Counted from the first letter of the stretch, positions 1 through 5,469 are shown. The stretch is 5,802 nucleotides of DNA from Saprospiraceae bacterium (GCA_014379065.1 JACMMM010000392.1:1-5802), one strand, 5' to 3'. Notes: generated from the sequence alone by a model not told the origin. Numbers and translations are program-made.

Positions 1-48
1 CAACGCCCTCAACCTCTCAACATTCTCAAGCTCCTCAACTTTTTACAT
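1..48. repeat. Short CTCAA[C/G]-word repeat downstream of bshB1
   Basis: The bases just beyond the bshB1 stop contain four copies of CTCAAC or CTCAAG, starting at about 8, 16, 25 and 34, so the period is 8-9 bases. The tract runs off the left window edge, so its full length and any inverted partner cannot be seen. It is low-complexity and codes for nothing obvious. It resembles in style, though not in sequence, the word repeats found in the other spacers of this window. Confidence 0.4.
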
Positions 49-771
49 TCAAACCAAATCAAACAAATCCCCGACCCCCGGAGTCCGCGAACAAATAAAC
101 CCCTCGGCGTATTGCACCCCAATGGGTCGGCCAAATACGCGGGCTTTGGCTTCCATAAAATCGAGAAAGTCTTTGCCAGAAATGGGCGTGTTCGGTGTCT
201 CTCCGTTGGGGTCGAAGAACTGCGATCGGAATGTCAGTATGGCTTCCATCTTTTTGGCAAAAAACGGCGTGATGTCTACCACGAAATCAGGATCCAGCTG
301 ATTGTCTTGAATGTAATGATAAACTGCTTTAGGCCGCCATTTTTCTTGCCTAACGCCCTCATTGTCAAAAGTTTCTATCTTTTCCAGTCCTGCGTAAAAA
401 CAAGCGTCTGATATCATTTTGGCTGCCCGGCCATGGTCAGGGTGGCGGTCGTCGGGGGCATTGCAGAGCACGATTTCGGGCCGGGAAGCGCGAATTGCGC
501 CAACAATTTTTAGCCAGTTTTCAGGCTTGTGTTCAAAAAGAGCGTCGGGAATATCCAGTGTTTCCCGGAATTCTGCCCCGAGGATTTTAGCGGATGCTAT
601 TGCCTCGGCGCCGCGGATTTCTGCTGTTCCGCGAGTGCCCATTTCACCCCGGCTCAGGTCAAGAAGTCCAAATGTTTTTCCCTGTGCTGCATGACGGAGC
701 AGGGTGCCGCTACCACTCAATTCCACGTCGTCAGGGTGGATGCCGATGGCTAGGATGTCTATTTTAGTCAT
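49..771 (-). CDS. bshB1: Bacillithiol biosynthesis deacetylase BshB1 (PIG-L/LmbE family)
   Basis: This is a zinc-dependent deacetylase that removes the acetyl group from N-acetylglucosaminyl malate to give glucosaminyl malate, the second step of bacillithiol synthesis in the cytoplasm. Numbered from the longest start at 780, the family signature HPDD lies at residues 15-18 and the second metal/catalytic motif HPDH at 113-116, preceded by CNAPDDR. The segments LSRGEMGTRGT (42-52) and FRSQF (184-188) are also typical of BshB1 rather than of other PIG-L enzymes. I prefer the ATG at 771 (240 aa, beginning MTKIDILAIG) because family members start only a few residues before the first beta strand; the ATG at 780 lies inside the upstream repeat. 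The gene stands alone and diverges from the next gene. No bacillithiol partner gene (bshA, bshC) is in the window. PIG-L deacetylases of other pathways are the main alternative, but the motif context favours BshB1. Confidence 0.93.
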   Translation of the reverse strand: MTKIDILAIGIHPDDVELSGSGTLLRHAAQGKTFGLLDLSRGEMGTRGTAEIRGAEAIASAKILGAEFRETLDIPDALFEHKPENWLKIVGAIRASRPEIVLCNAPDDRHPDHGRAAKMISDACFYAGLEKIETFDNEGVRQEKWRPKAVYHYIQDNQLDPDFVVDITPFFAKKMEAILTFRSQFFDPNGETPNTPISGKDFLDFMEAKARVFGRPIGVQYAEGFICSRTPGVGDLFDLV

Positions 772-775
772 ATTT

Positions 776-945
776 GTCATTGATCGTCATTGGGTCATTG
801 ATCGTCATTTCGTCATTGATCGTCATTGGGTCATTGATCGTCATTAGGTCATTAATCGTTATTTCGTCATTGGGGTCATAGATTACGATAAATGACCCAA
901 TGACGATTAATGACCCAATGACGATCAATGACGATTAATGACGAC
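776..945. repeat. 18-bp tandem repeat array with an inverted half, filling the divergent spacer
   Basis: From 781 to 870 there are five head-to-tail copies of an 18-base unit, TGATCGTCATTGGGTCAT, with no indels. The last eight bases alternate between TGGGTCAT, TTCGTCAT, TGGGTCAT, TAGGTCAT and TTCGTCAT. A partial copy (871-879) and an 11-12 base centre follow. Positions 892-945 then hold about three copies of the same unit in reverse complement. Positions 817-852 pair with 892-927 at 34 of 36 positions, leaving a loop of 39 bases, so a large hairpin or cruciform is possible. GATC occurs in most units. The array touches the start regions of both divergent genes. No spacers separate the copies, so it is not a CRISPR array. 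Confidence 0.92.
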
Positions 946-1477
946 TTTTGCCCAAATATCTTTGGACACTATGGAACAAGATCCTCCGAACAACGAAATC
1001 TTACAAGGGTTGACGCCTGATCAGAAAAAACACATTGAGTCGCTGCAACAAGCGCTCATTGAAGCCAAACAACGCGGCCTGCGGTTTGAGGAGGAATGGT
1101 CGAGCCTCTTTGACCAGAACAAAACCCTCCGCGAAGAAAACCATCGCATCCAGCATGGCTACGAAGACCTCCGCATCCAAAAAGGCGGCTTTGGTTTCAA
1201 AATGCTATTACTTTCTGGTTTGGGCGGGTTTGTTACGGCGCTCGTGCTCTGTTTTGTGTATTTAAAACTCAAACCCAAAGACCCACACATCGTAGCACTG
1301 CAAAATTTTCGGCGCGAACATCTATTTGAATACGAACTGGCCCTTAGCAAAAAACAGTTCGAAGAGGTAAAAATTTCTTTGGAAAAAGAGATAAAAACCC
1401 CTGAAAATCAACCTATTAAAACTGAAATTGAAATCCTGCGCGAATTGATAGAAGCTGCGGAGAAAGGGTGTGAGTAA
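938..1477 (+). CDS. Single-span membrane protein with coiled-coil-like N-terminus, function unknown
   Basis: I do not recognise this family. The longest frame gives 179 residues. Residues 27-80 are highly charged and helix-prone, rich in Glu, Gln, Lys and Leu and probably coiled coil. One hydrophobic segment follows at about 88-109 (MLLLSGLGGFVTALVLCFVYL), flanked by Lys. A second charged helical region at about 119-177 then carries LALSKKQFEEVKISLEKE. No signal peptide is seen, so an inner-membrane protein with soluble helices on both sides fits. The start is uncertain: the ATG at 938 lies inside the spacer repeat, and the ATG at 971 (MEQDPPNNE, 168 aa) is an equally good or better choice. 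A TATCTTTG string at 957-964 fits the Bacteroidota -7 consensus TAnnTTTG and would place transcription start close to the 971 ATG, but no convincing -33 element is visible. The gene diverges from bshB1 and converges on nth. Confidence 0.75.
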   Translation: MTTFAQISLDTMEQDPPNNEILQGLTPDQKKHIESLQQALIEAKQRGLRFEEEWSSLFDQNKTLREENHRIQHGYEDLRIQKGGFGFKMLLLSGLGGFVTALVLCFVYLKLKPKDPHIVALQNFRREHLFEYELALSKKQFEEVKISLEKEIKTPENQPIKTEIEILRELIEAAEKGCE

Positions 1478-1486
1478 AGTTTGAAC

Positions 1487-1586
1487 AGGCAAGATTATTT
1501 CACACAACGCCACGACGACACAACGTTTACTTTATTGGTTTACAAATAGTTGTGTCGTCGTGGCGTTGTGTGAAATAATCTTGCCT
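1487..1586. repeat. Perfect 38-bp inverted repeat between convergent genes; probable bidirectional terminator or palindromic element
   Basis: Positions 1487-1524 and 1549-1586 are exact reverse complements over 38 bases, separated by a 24-base loop. The loop contains GTTTAC twice (1525-1530 and 1538-1543). The arms are built of CAC/ACG words such as CACAACGCCACGACGACAC. The element starts 9 bases after the stop of the upstream plus-strand gene and ends 13 bases from the stop of nth, so it fills almost the entire convergent gap. A hairpin this stable could stop transcripts from both sides. However, it has no T-run directly after the stem, and 38 perfect pairs is far longer than an ordinary intrinsic terminator. 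A palindromic interspersed repeat is therefore the alternative. Confidence 0.9.
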
Positions 1587-1599
1587 TGGGTGTTGTCGT

Positions 1600-2250
1600 T
1601 CATACATTATTCGCCCAAGAGCAAATCGGGCATTCCTCCATCTTGTGCCCCCGCGCCGGACAATATTGACGGCCAAAATAGATGATCTGGAGGTGTAGTT
1701 TGTTCCAAGTATTTTCGGGGAAAACCGCCTTCAAATCGCGTTCGGTTTGCTCCACGTTTTTTCCAGAACTCAGTCCCCAGCGTGTTGCCAAACGGTGTAT
1801 ATGCGTATCCACTGGGAACGCCGGCCAGCCAAAAGCCTGCGACATCACCACCGAAGCTGTTTTGTGCCCCACTCCAGGCAAGGCTTCCAATGCCTCAAAA
1901 CTTTCGGGCACTTTGCCGCCGTGCTTTTCCATGATGATTTTTGAAAGTCCGCTGATTCCCTTCGATTTCATTGGAGAAAGTCCGCAGGGCCTGATGATCT
2001 CCTGAATCTCATCAACCGGTATTTTTGCCATGTCGGCCGGATTATCCGCACGAGCGAAAAGCAAGGGCGTGATCTGGTTTACACGGAGGTCGGTGCATTG
2101 GGCAGAAAGTACCACTGCCACTAGCAGCGTAAACGCATCTTTATGCTGGAGTGGAATAGGAACCTCGGGGTATAATTCTTCCAGAATGCGTTGAATTTCA
2201 ATGGCTTTGGCTTTGAGTTTGGGGGAAAGACGTTTGGCTGTTTTTGCCAT
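1600..2250 (-). CDS. nth: Endonuclease III (DNA glycosylase/AP lyase), with atypical C-terminal cysteines
   Basis: This base-excision-repair enzyme removes oxidised pyrimidines and cleaves the abasic site by beta-elimination. It has 216 residues, the usual size for the family. LSAQCTDLRVNQ (48-59) matches the conserved LSAQ.TD segment. The helix-hairpin-helix LPGVGHKTA lies at 124-132 with the expected catalytic Lys at 130. The catalytic Asp is D148 in PVDTHIHRLATRWGL. The C-terminal iron-sulfur loop is unusual. The family pattern is C-X6-C-X2-C-X5-C, but here it reads C197-X9-C207-X2-C210 and the protein ends six residues later (SWANNV) with no fourth Cys. The fold and catalytic residues argue for an active glycosylase; whether it binds a 4Fe-4S cluster is open. 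The ATG at 2250 is followed directly by a Lys-rich helix as in relatives. The gene lies downstream of purH on the same strand, but a long repeat separates them. Confidence 0.94.
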   Translation of the reverse strand: MAKTAKRLSPKLKAKAIEIQRILEELYPEVPIPLQHKDAFTLLVAVVLSAQCTDLRVNQITPLLFARADNPADMAKIPVDEIQEIIRPCGLSPMKSKGISGLSKIIMEKHGGKVPESFEALEALPGVGHKTASVVMSQAFGWPAFPVDTHIHRLATRWGLSSGKNVEQTERDLKAVFPENTWNKLHLQIIYFGRQYCPARGHKMEECPICSWANNV

Positions 2251-2273
2251 TTAAATTTAAATTTTCGATAAAA

Positions 2274-2460
2274 ATATCCAATATCCAACAAGGAATGTCC
2301 AAGGGAATATCCAATTTCCAACAAGGAATGTCCAATGTCCAAGGAGGCTTCGCGCTTAGCTACTCACAGTGACCTCTTTATGTTAAACTCCAACTAATTC
2401 CAAGCTCAGGTACTCCTTGGACATTCCTTGTTGGATATTGGATATTCCCCTTGGATATTT
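2274..2460. repeat. ATATCC/TGTCC-word repeat with a perfect 31-bp inverted pair
   Basis: The nth-purH spacer holds two direct copies of a motif on the left (2274-2304 and about 2307-2344), made of words such as ATATCCAA, CAACAAGGAA and TGTCCAAGG. A reverse-complement copy lies on the right (2415-2445, with related words continuing to about 2474). The first left copy and the right copy are exact reverse complements over 31 bases. About 110 bases lie between them, of which 2345-2414 is unrelated, non-repetitive sequence. The right end lies close to the purH stop and the left end 23 bases from the nth start. The whole could form a hairpin in the purH-nth transcript. Confidence 0.88.
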
Positions 2461-2482
2461 TCGCCTGGATATTTTCAAAATT

Positions 2483-4000
2483 TCAATGCCTAAAATGCCG
2501 AAGCCCTGTCATCACCATCGCCATATCTCGTTCATCGCAGGCGGCGATTGAATCTTGGTCTTTCATAGAGCCTCCTGGCTGTATGGCAGCTGTAATACCA
2601 GCCTCGTGCGCAATTTCTACGCAATCCGGGAAGGGGAAAAAAGCATCGCTGGCCATCACCGCGCCTTTCAGGTCGAACCCGAAAGATTTCGCCTTTGCAA
2701 TGGCTTGGCGCAGCGCATCCACCCGGCTCGGCTGACCACAGCCCATTCCGATGAGTTGGCCGTCTTTCACCAAAGCGATGGCATTTGATTTCAGGTGCTT
2801 GGCGCATTTGGCCGCGAAAAGCAGTTCGTCCACTTCTTTTGCAGTTGGTCGCCGTTGGGTCACGGTTTTCAAATCGGCTTCCGTTTCGGTGCGGAGGTCG
2901 GCGTCTTGTTCTACAACCCCATTCAGGAGGCTCCTGAAAGCGCGTTTTTTAACTTCAAAATGTTTGATTTTCAATAGAATGCGCTGTTCTTTCTTTTTCA
3001 AAAGTTCCAGTGCCTCTGGGGCAAAATCAGGGGCAATCAGCACCTCGTAAAATAGTTTGTTGATTTCCTGGGCGGTCGCCAGATCCACGATCGCATTGGT
3101 AATAAAAATGCCGCCAAACGCCGAAGTGGTGTCGCAAGCCAGCGCCGCCTGCCATGCTTCGAGCAGGGTATTCCGGCGCGCAATGCCACATGCGTTCGTA
3201 TGCTTCAGGATGGCAAACGTGGGCTGCCCCACTTGAAATTCGCGCATCAACTGCACTGCTGCATCAATGTCTACGAGGTTGTTGTAAGAAATGGCTTTCC
3301 CTTGCAATTTGTCAAAAATCTGCTCAAAATCGCCAAAAAACACGCCGTTTTGATGGGGGTTTTCGCCGTAGCGAAGAATGTCCGAACGGTGGATGCTGTG
3401 TTTGAACGAGATGTCCGCCGTGCCTTCGTTGAACCAGTTGTAAATGGCGACATCATAGTTCGACGTGACTTTGAACGCCCTGCGGGCAAACTCCCGGCAA
3501 TTGAACCCCGAAAACTCGCCCTCCTGTTCGTTGAGCAAATCGAGGAACATCTTGTATTCGTCCTTCGAGGCCACCACCACCACGTCTTTCCAGTTTTTGG
3601 CTGCAGCGCGAATGAGCGACACCCCGCCAATGTCTATTTTTTCAATGATTTCCGCAGGATCGTTCGTGGCTGCCACTGTTTCCTCAAAAGGGTACAAGTC
3701 CACCATCACGCAGTCCATTTCCGGAATATTATACTCCTCCAATTGGGCCAAATGCCCTGGCTCCCGGCGCGCAAGGAGGCCACCAAAAATGGCGGGATGC
3801 AAGGTTTTCACTCGCCCATCGAGGATGCTGGGATAGCCCGTGAGCGATTCGACTGATGTGACGGGTATTCCCAGTTTTTCGATGTACGACTGGGTGCCAC
3901 CTGTACTGTAGAGTTGAACGCCCAAGGCGTGCAAGCGGCGAATAATAGGTTCGAGGCCGTCTTTGGAATAGACGGAAATAAGCGCAGAACGGAGAATCAT
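2483..4000 (-). CDS. purH: Bifunctional AICAR transformylase/IMP cyclohydrolase PurH
   Basis: PurH catalyses the last two steps of de novo IMP synthesis in the cytoplasm: formylation of AICAR by 10-formyl-tetrahydrofolate, then ring closure. Numbered from the ATG at 4000 (505 aa, normal length), the N-terminal IMP cyclohydrolase domain shows STGGT (32-36), DGRVKTLHP (61-69) and DIGGVSLIRAAAKN (123-136). The transformylase domain shows LRYGENPHQ (209-217), the catalytic Lys-His in LKHTNACG (265-272), SAFGG (293-297), SDAFFPFPD (451-459) and QPGGS (474-478). An in-frame ATG at 4066 would add 22 residues. I reject it because that stretch reads through a spacer word repeat (giving HHFTTLLLHHS) and would overlap the PAP2 gene, while MILRSALISVYSK is the family's normal start. 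The gene is 52 bases downstream of the PAP2 gene and probably co-transcribed with it. No separate promoter box or purine riboswitch is visible. Confidence 0.97.
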   Translation of the reverse strand: MILRSALISVYSKDGLEPIIRRLHALGVQLYSTGGTQSYIEKLGIPVTSVESLTGYPSILDGRVKTLHPAIFGGLLARREPGHLAQLEEYNIPEMDCVMVDLYPFEETVAATNDPAEIIEKIDIGGVSLIRAAAKNWKDVVVVASKDEYKMFLDLLNEQEGEFSGFNCREFARRAFKVTSNYDVAIYNWFNEGTADISFKHSIHRSDILRYGENPHQNGVFFGDFEQIFDKLQGKAISYNNLVDIDAAVQLMREFQVGQPTFAILKHTNACGIARRNTLLEAWQAALACDTTSAFGGIFITNAIVDLATAQEINKLFYEVLIAPDFAPEALELLKKKEQRILLKIKHFEVKKRAFRSLLNGVVEQDADLRTETEADLKTVTQRRPTAKEVDELLFAAKCAKHLKSNAIALVKDGQLIGMGCGQPSRVDALRQAIAKAKSFGFDLKGAVMASDAFFPFPDCVEIAHEAGITAAIQPGGSMKDQDSIAACDERDMAMVMTGLRHFRH

Positions 4001-4034
4001 GGAGTGATGAAGTAATAAAGTGGTGAAGTGATGG
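4001..4034. repeat. Short GTGATGAAGT-word repeat between the PAP2 gene and purH
   Basis: The 52-base gap contains GTGATGAAGT at 4004-4013 and GTGGTGAAGT at 4020-4029, 16 bases apart, followed by GTGATGG at 4028-4034. On the purH strand these read as ACTTCATCAC and ACTTCACCAC. The tract directly abuts the purH ATG and is translated only if the unlikely upstream start is used. It is the shortest of the spacer word repeats in this window and shows no inverted partner. Confidence 0.45.
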
Positions 4035-4052
4035 CGGGAAGTTTTCTTGGGA

Positions 4053-4700
4053 TCATAAAATCGCATTAGCCAGCATCACCGCTACAAAACCTGCGGCGTA
4101 ACCCTGCCAAAGATCGGACTGCCTGTGTGCTCCCAATGATAGGCGCGCCGCCCCTACTAGCCCGGCAAGTATGATCACAATGGCCAGTATGGCATTGATG
4201 CTCATCAATATCGGCCCTATGTTAAAGGTGGATCCCGACCATTCAAAAGCAAGCAACAAGACCATAGCAACAAAGCCGCCCATACCTGTCGCATGGGCAC
4301 TTATTTTGGTAAAAATATTGGCAAAAAATGCGAAGAAGAGCCCGATGGCAGCGCCCAATACAAACTTGGCGTACAATGCTGGCACCACTCCGCTTTTAAA
4401 ATTCATGTACATCCAGATATAGAAAATCCCGGCGATGATATACGGGCCGATGCGCTCTTGCTTCTCTCGCATTTCAAGGCTTCTTACCAGCCCAAGCGGT
4501 CTGAGCAGCGAGATGCCGAGACCTGGTATGAGAAAGGTAGTTGACACGACATAGAAGAACAATATTACCGTCCGCTTGTCGCCGATATGCTGTGCCCCAA
4601 ATTCGAAAGGGTTGATTGTCAGCATCAAAAGCAACATATAGGTCAATACCAGCAAGGGGTTGCCGAGGAAAGAGAGTATGCGGGCAAGGGAGTGGTTCAT
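4053..4700 (-). CDS. PAP2-family integral membrane phosphatase
   Basis: The protein has 215 residues and about six hydrophobic segments (roughly 11-29, 43-66, 86-100, 106-129, 138-151 and 160-184, then 198-215). Two of the three signatures of the type 2 phosphatidic acid phosphatase superfamily are present. Motif 2 reads KISAHATG (132-139) in place of the usual PSGH, and motif 3 reads AR-X5-H-X3-D with R186, H192 and D196. The first motif (K-X6-RP) is not clear; EKQERIGP at 79-86 sits where it would be expected and looks degenerate. Members dephosphorylate lipid phosphates or undecaprenyl pyrophosphate, usually with the active site at the outer face. The substrate here cannot be told from sequence, and the degenerate first motif leaves activity less certain. 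It is the first gene of a likely two-gene transcript with purH, with a candidate promoter about 75 bases upstream of its ATG. Confidence 0.85.
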   Translation of the reverse strand: MNHSLARILSFLGNPLLVLTYMLLLMLTINPFEFGAQHIGDKRTVILFFYVVSTTFLIPGLGISLLRPLGLVRSLEMREKQERIGPYIIAGIFYIWMYMNFKSGVVPALYAKFVLGAAIGLFFAFFANIFTKISAHATGMGGFVAMVLLLAFEWSGSTFNIGPILMSINAILAIVIILAGLVGAARLSLGAHRQSDLWQGYAAGFVAVMLANAIL

Positions 4701-4773
4701 GTTGTTGGTGATTGTTTACCCGCCGAAGCTTTAGCGTAGGAGGGGTTTATTGCTGATTGGTTTATTGGAAGCG

Positions 4774-4781
4774 CAAAAGTA
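4774..4781 (-). promoter_or_regulatory. Candidate Bacteroidota -7 promoter box for the PAP2-purH transcript
   Basis: Read on the minus strand these bases are TACTTTTG, an exact fit to the TAnnTTTG -7 consensus of the Bacteroidota primary sigma factor. A run of T on the same strand (the complement of 4796-4801) lies about 14-16 bases upstream and could stand in for the -33 TTTG element. Transcription would begin near 4768, giving a leader of about 68 bases before the PAP2 ATG. The placement just downstream of a terminator supports it, but the -33 part is not a clean match. Confidence 0.4.
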
Positions 4782-4795
4782 GCCAACCCTTAAAG

Positions 4796-4836
4796 AAAAA
4801 ACCTCCCGTCGCAGGTTTGCGGCGGGAGGTTTTTTT
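4796..4836. terminator. Bidirectional intrinsic terminator
   Basis: A GC-rich stem, CCTCCCGTCGC (4802-4812) against GCGGCGGGAGG (4819-4829), closes over a six-base loop with one T-G wobble. It is flanked by six A on the left and seven T on the right, which extend the pairing. Either strand therefore gives a stem followed by a U-run, so the element can stop transcription in both directions. It separates the PAP2-purH unit from whatever lies to its right on the minus strand. Confidence 0.85.
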
Positions 4837-5275
4837 GTTTTGTAATCTGTTGGGGCAGCGAGAGAGAGGAGGCATGCTTCAATCAGGTCGCTACGTCACT
4901 CATTTTATCTGGCTTCTTTCAAAGAACGTCCGCCAAAAACAAGGAGCAGGAGTAAAAGACATGTGAGGATAACCATAGGATTAATTTTTTTGATGAAAAA
5001 ATCTTCGTTCAGAACCTAATCGGTATAGTACAAAAACGAAGCCAAGTTTGGTTTCGTACCCTCTATGCCTCGACTTTAAATGTCGTTAACAGGCATTCCC
5101 CAAAAAGAGAAAAAACTGCCTCATACTGACTCGTAAAGGGAAGGCGGGCTGACATGATTTCACGGCGATATTCTACCAGAAAACGGTATGGTAGGCGGAG
5201 AAATTTTTTTCAAAAAAAATTTGCCGATCAAGGCATAGCTCAGCCATAGAGGAGCCCATAAATCAGGCTTAAAGT
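4837..5275. other. Long spacer without a convincing gene
   Basis: About 440 bases lie between the terminator and the sorting-domain fragment. I see no tRNA, riboswitch or recognisable protein. On the minus strand, positions 4981-5163 form a 61-codon frame from a GTG, interrupted by one TAA at 5086-5088. The part after the stop reads RHLKSRHRGYETKLGFVFV and continues for 15 more residues to the terminal KN, which could be a decayed short gene or repeat remnant. A pure A/T inverted repeat lies at 5201-5222. A weak seven-base inverted pair (5003-5009 with 5035-5041) is also present. None of these can be assigned a role. Confidence 0.5.
4905..4976 (-). CDS. Possible 23-residue hydrophobic peptide
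   Basis: An ATG at 4976 opens a frame of 23 codons. The first half is almost purely hydrophobic, with six consecutive Leu at residues 7-12 and then VFGG, and the tail is basic (RSLKEAR). The shape is that of a single membrane helix with a charged cytoplasmic end. The frame continues open upstream to about 5013 without another start. It could be a small membrane protein, the surviving tail of a lost gene, or chance. There is no homology I recognise and no clear ribosome binding site or promoter. Confidence 0.15.
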   Translation of the reverse strand: MVILTCLLLLLLVFGGRSLKEAR

Positions 5276-5467
5276 TCATCTCGCCACCAACTTGCCCACT
5301 ACCGATTTGCCACCCCCTTCTACCATCACGAAATAAAGGCCTGCGGGAAGCCCATTTCGTGCAACTTCGACAACTTCTTGATTTTGAACATTTTGAGATT
5401 GCACCAGTATGCCTTGCGCATTGAAAACATAGCTGTTAGAAAATTTCGACACAAAAACGCTGCCCAC
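5276..5467 (-). pseudogene. Orphan C-terminal fragment of a type IX secretion sorting domain
   Basis: The 63-codon frame matches the second half of the Por/type IX C-terminal sorting domain (type A). YVFNAQGILVQSQ (13-25) corresponds to the VYNAQGQLV-type strand, LPAGLYFV lies at 40-47, and the frame ends GKLVAR, the usual last strand. The first part of the domain, normally opening with a YPNP-like segment, is missing, as are a signal peptide and any passenger protein. The only start is a GTG at 5467, two bases after the stop of the symporter gene; the frame is open for eight further codons inside the symporter gene, to a TGA at 5492-5494. A sorting signal without a signal peptide cannot reach the type IX translocon, so this is best read as the leftover tail of a secreted-protein gene. 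A frameshifted extension of the symporter is less likely. Confidence 0.65.
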
Positions 5468-5469
5468 CT

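Noticed and set aside
112..753. Three plus-strand frames opposite bshB1
   Set aside because: All are antisense shadows of the well-supported bshB1 frame.
776..945. Possible CRISPR array
   Set aside because: The 18-base units are contiguous with no unique spacers, half of them are inverted, and there are no cas genes.
2121..2342. Minus-strand frame reading MDIGHSLLEIGYSLGHSLLD and onward
   Set aside because: Its N-terminal half is a translation of the ATATCC/TGTCC word repeat and the rest is nth in the wrong frame, so it is an artefact of the repeat.
3200..3856. 218-residue plus-strand open frame inside purH
   Set aside because: It is the reverse-strand shadow of purH, whose frame has strong family motifs over the same bases; the shadow translation resembles no family.
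4001..4066. N-terminal extension of purH to the ATG at 4066
   Set aside because: The added 22 residues come from a spacer word repeat and the PAP2 gene overlap, whereas the ATG at 4000 gives the family's normal N-terminus and length.
4757..4966. 69-residue plus-strand open frame
   Set aside because: It runs straight through the terminator hairpin, has no recognisable motif and no supporting start signal.
4837..5275. Riboswitch or tRNA in the long spacer
   Set aside because: I found no cloverleaf, no known aptamer core and no structured element beyond weak AT-rich inverted pairs.
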